This document shows positions 5,569 to 5,719 of a stretch of DNA of 5,719 nucleotides, piece by piece. The stretch is from assembly GCA_031289875.1 (NCBI GenBank), contig JAITOO010000086.1, positions 1 through 5,719 of the forward strand, written 5' to 3'. The notes under the pieces are model-generated. The model saw nothing but the letters and a program-made list of their open reading frames with translations, was not told the DNA's origin and did no database searches. The translations under genes and the position numbers were made by a program. How positions within the stretch are numbered: position 1 is the stretch's first letter; each line of letters starts with the position of its first letter. Source of the stretch: Flavobacteriaceae bacterium. GTDB taxonomy: Bacteria; Bacteroidota; Bacteroidia; Flavobacteriales; Weeksellaceae.

Positions 5569-5719
5569 ATGAATACCAACACAAAAATATTTTCAGGCGG
5601 CAACAAAGAAGAATTAAAAAAAAATGCTGATAATTCCACGGATTTGACGGCGGCTTCTCTGCCTCATGCCGACCAAAAATTACTAACCATCAAAGAAGCC
5701 AGCGAATGGGCTACGAGTT
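5569..5719 (+). CDS. N-terminal fragment, HTH-like segment; possible DNA methyltransferase
   Basis: Fifty codons are open from the ATG at 5569 to the right edge, 30 bases after the hypB stop. The first 36 residues are polar and low in complexity (MNTNTKIFSGGNKEELKK and onward). They are followed by LLTIKEASEWATS, which looks like the first helix of an excisionase/MerR-like helix-turn-helix. From memory, starts of the form MNTNTKIFxGG plus LLTIKEASEWA occur in Bacteroidota site-specific DNA methyltransferases, but no catalytic motif lies inside the window, so this is a tentative inference. An A9 tract at 5616-5624 interrupts codons 16-19. The frame is credible because it is open to the edge while ±1 shifts at the A tract hit stops within a few codons. 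Confidence 0.6.
   Translation, partial: MNTNTKIFSGGNKEELKKNADNSTDLTAASLPHADQKLLTIKEASEWATS

Noticed and set aside
1..5719. CRISPR arrays, tRNA or rRNA genes, insertion sequences, attachment sites
   Set aside because: No regularly spaced repeats, cloverleaf structure, transposase motifs or flanking duplications were seen on reading the window.

Overview
The window looks like chromosomal DNA of a member of the Bacteroidota (Flavobacteriia/Cytophagia-like; genus not resolved). Three things point there. Most genes are preceded by the phylum's -7 promoter box TAnnTTTG, several with a TTG about 20-21 bases upstream. Gene starts lack Shine-Dalgarno sequences and sit in A/T-rich leaders. The protein families are typical of the phylum: a MenA with the NDYGDGVKGTD signature, a stand-alone PolB-like 3'-5' exonuclease, and RseP with a long paired PDZ region. 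No rRNA, tRNA, CRISPR array, insertion sequence or phage gene is visible.

Layout. On the minus strand, bases 2106 down to 1 form a tight operon-like cluster: menA (menaquinone biosynthesis), a HAD-family phosphatase of YjjG/YfnB type 14 bases later, and rnhA (RNase HI), whose start codon overlaps the phosphatase stop (TGATG). rnhA runs off the left edge and probably lacks only a few C-terminal residues. A 219-base divergent promoter region (2107-2325) separates this cluster from the plus-strand genes. These are a DEDDy-type 3'-5' exonuclease (2326-3027), rseP (site-2 protease, 3117-4448), hypB (nickel-binding GTPase for [NiFe]-hydrogenase or urease maturation, 4717-5538), and the first 50 codons of a gene cut by the right edge (from 5569). 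That last gene begins with a helix-turn-helix-like segment and may be a DNA methyltransferase.

Functionally this is mostly housekeeping: quinone synthesis, nucleotide and nucleic-acid clean-up, envelope-stress proteolysis and nickel delivery. Each plus-strand gene appears to have its own promoter. The least ordinary part is the right third. There hypB stands without hypA or other hyp genes in view, behind a 268-base leader containing a likely terminator, an extra promoter, a 16-codon mini-ORF and a 7-bp dyad resembling nickel-regulator operators. It is followed by a gene with an A9 tract near its start. I see no convincing new multi-gene system in this window; the right edge is where an accessory region might begin.
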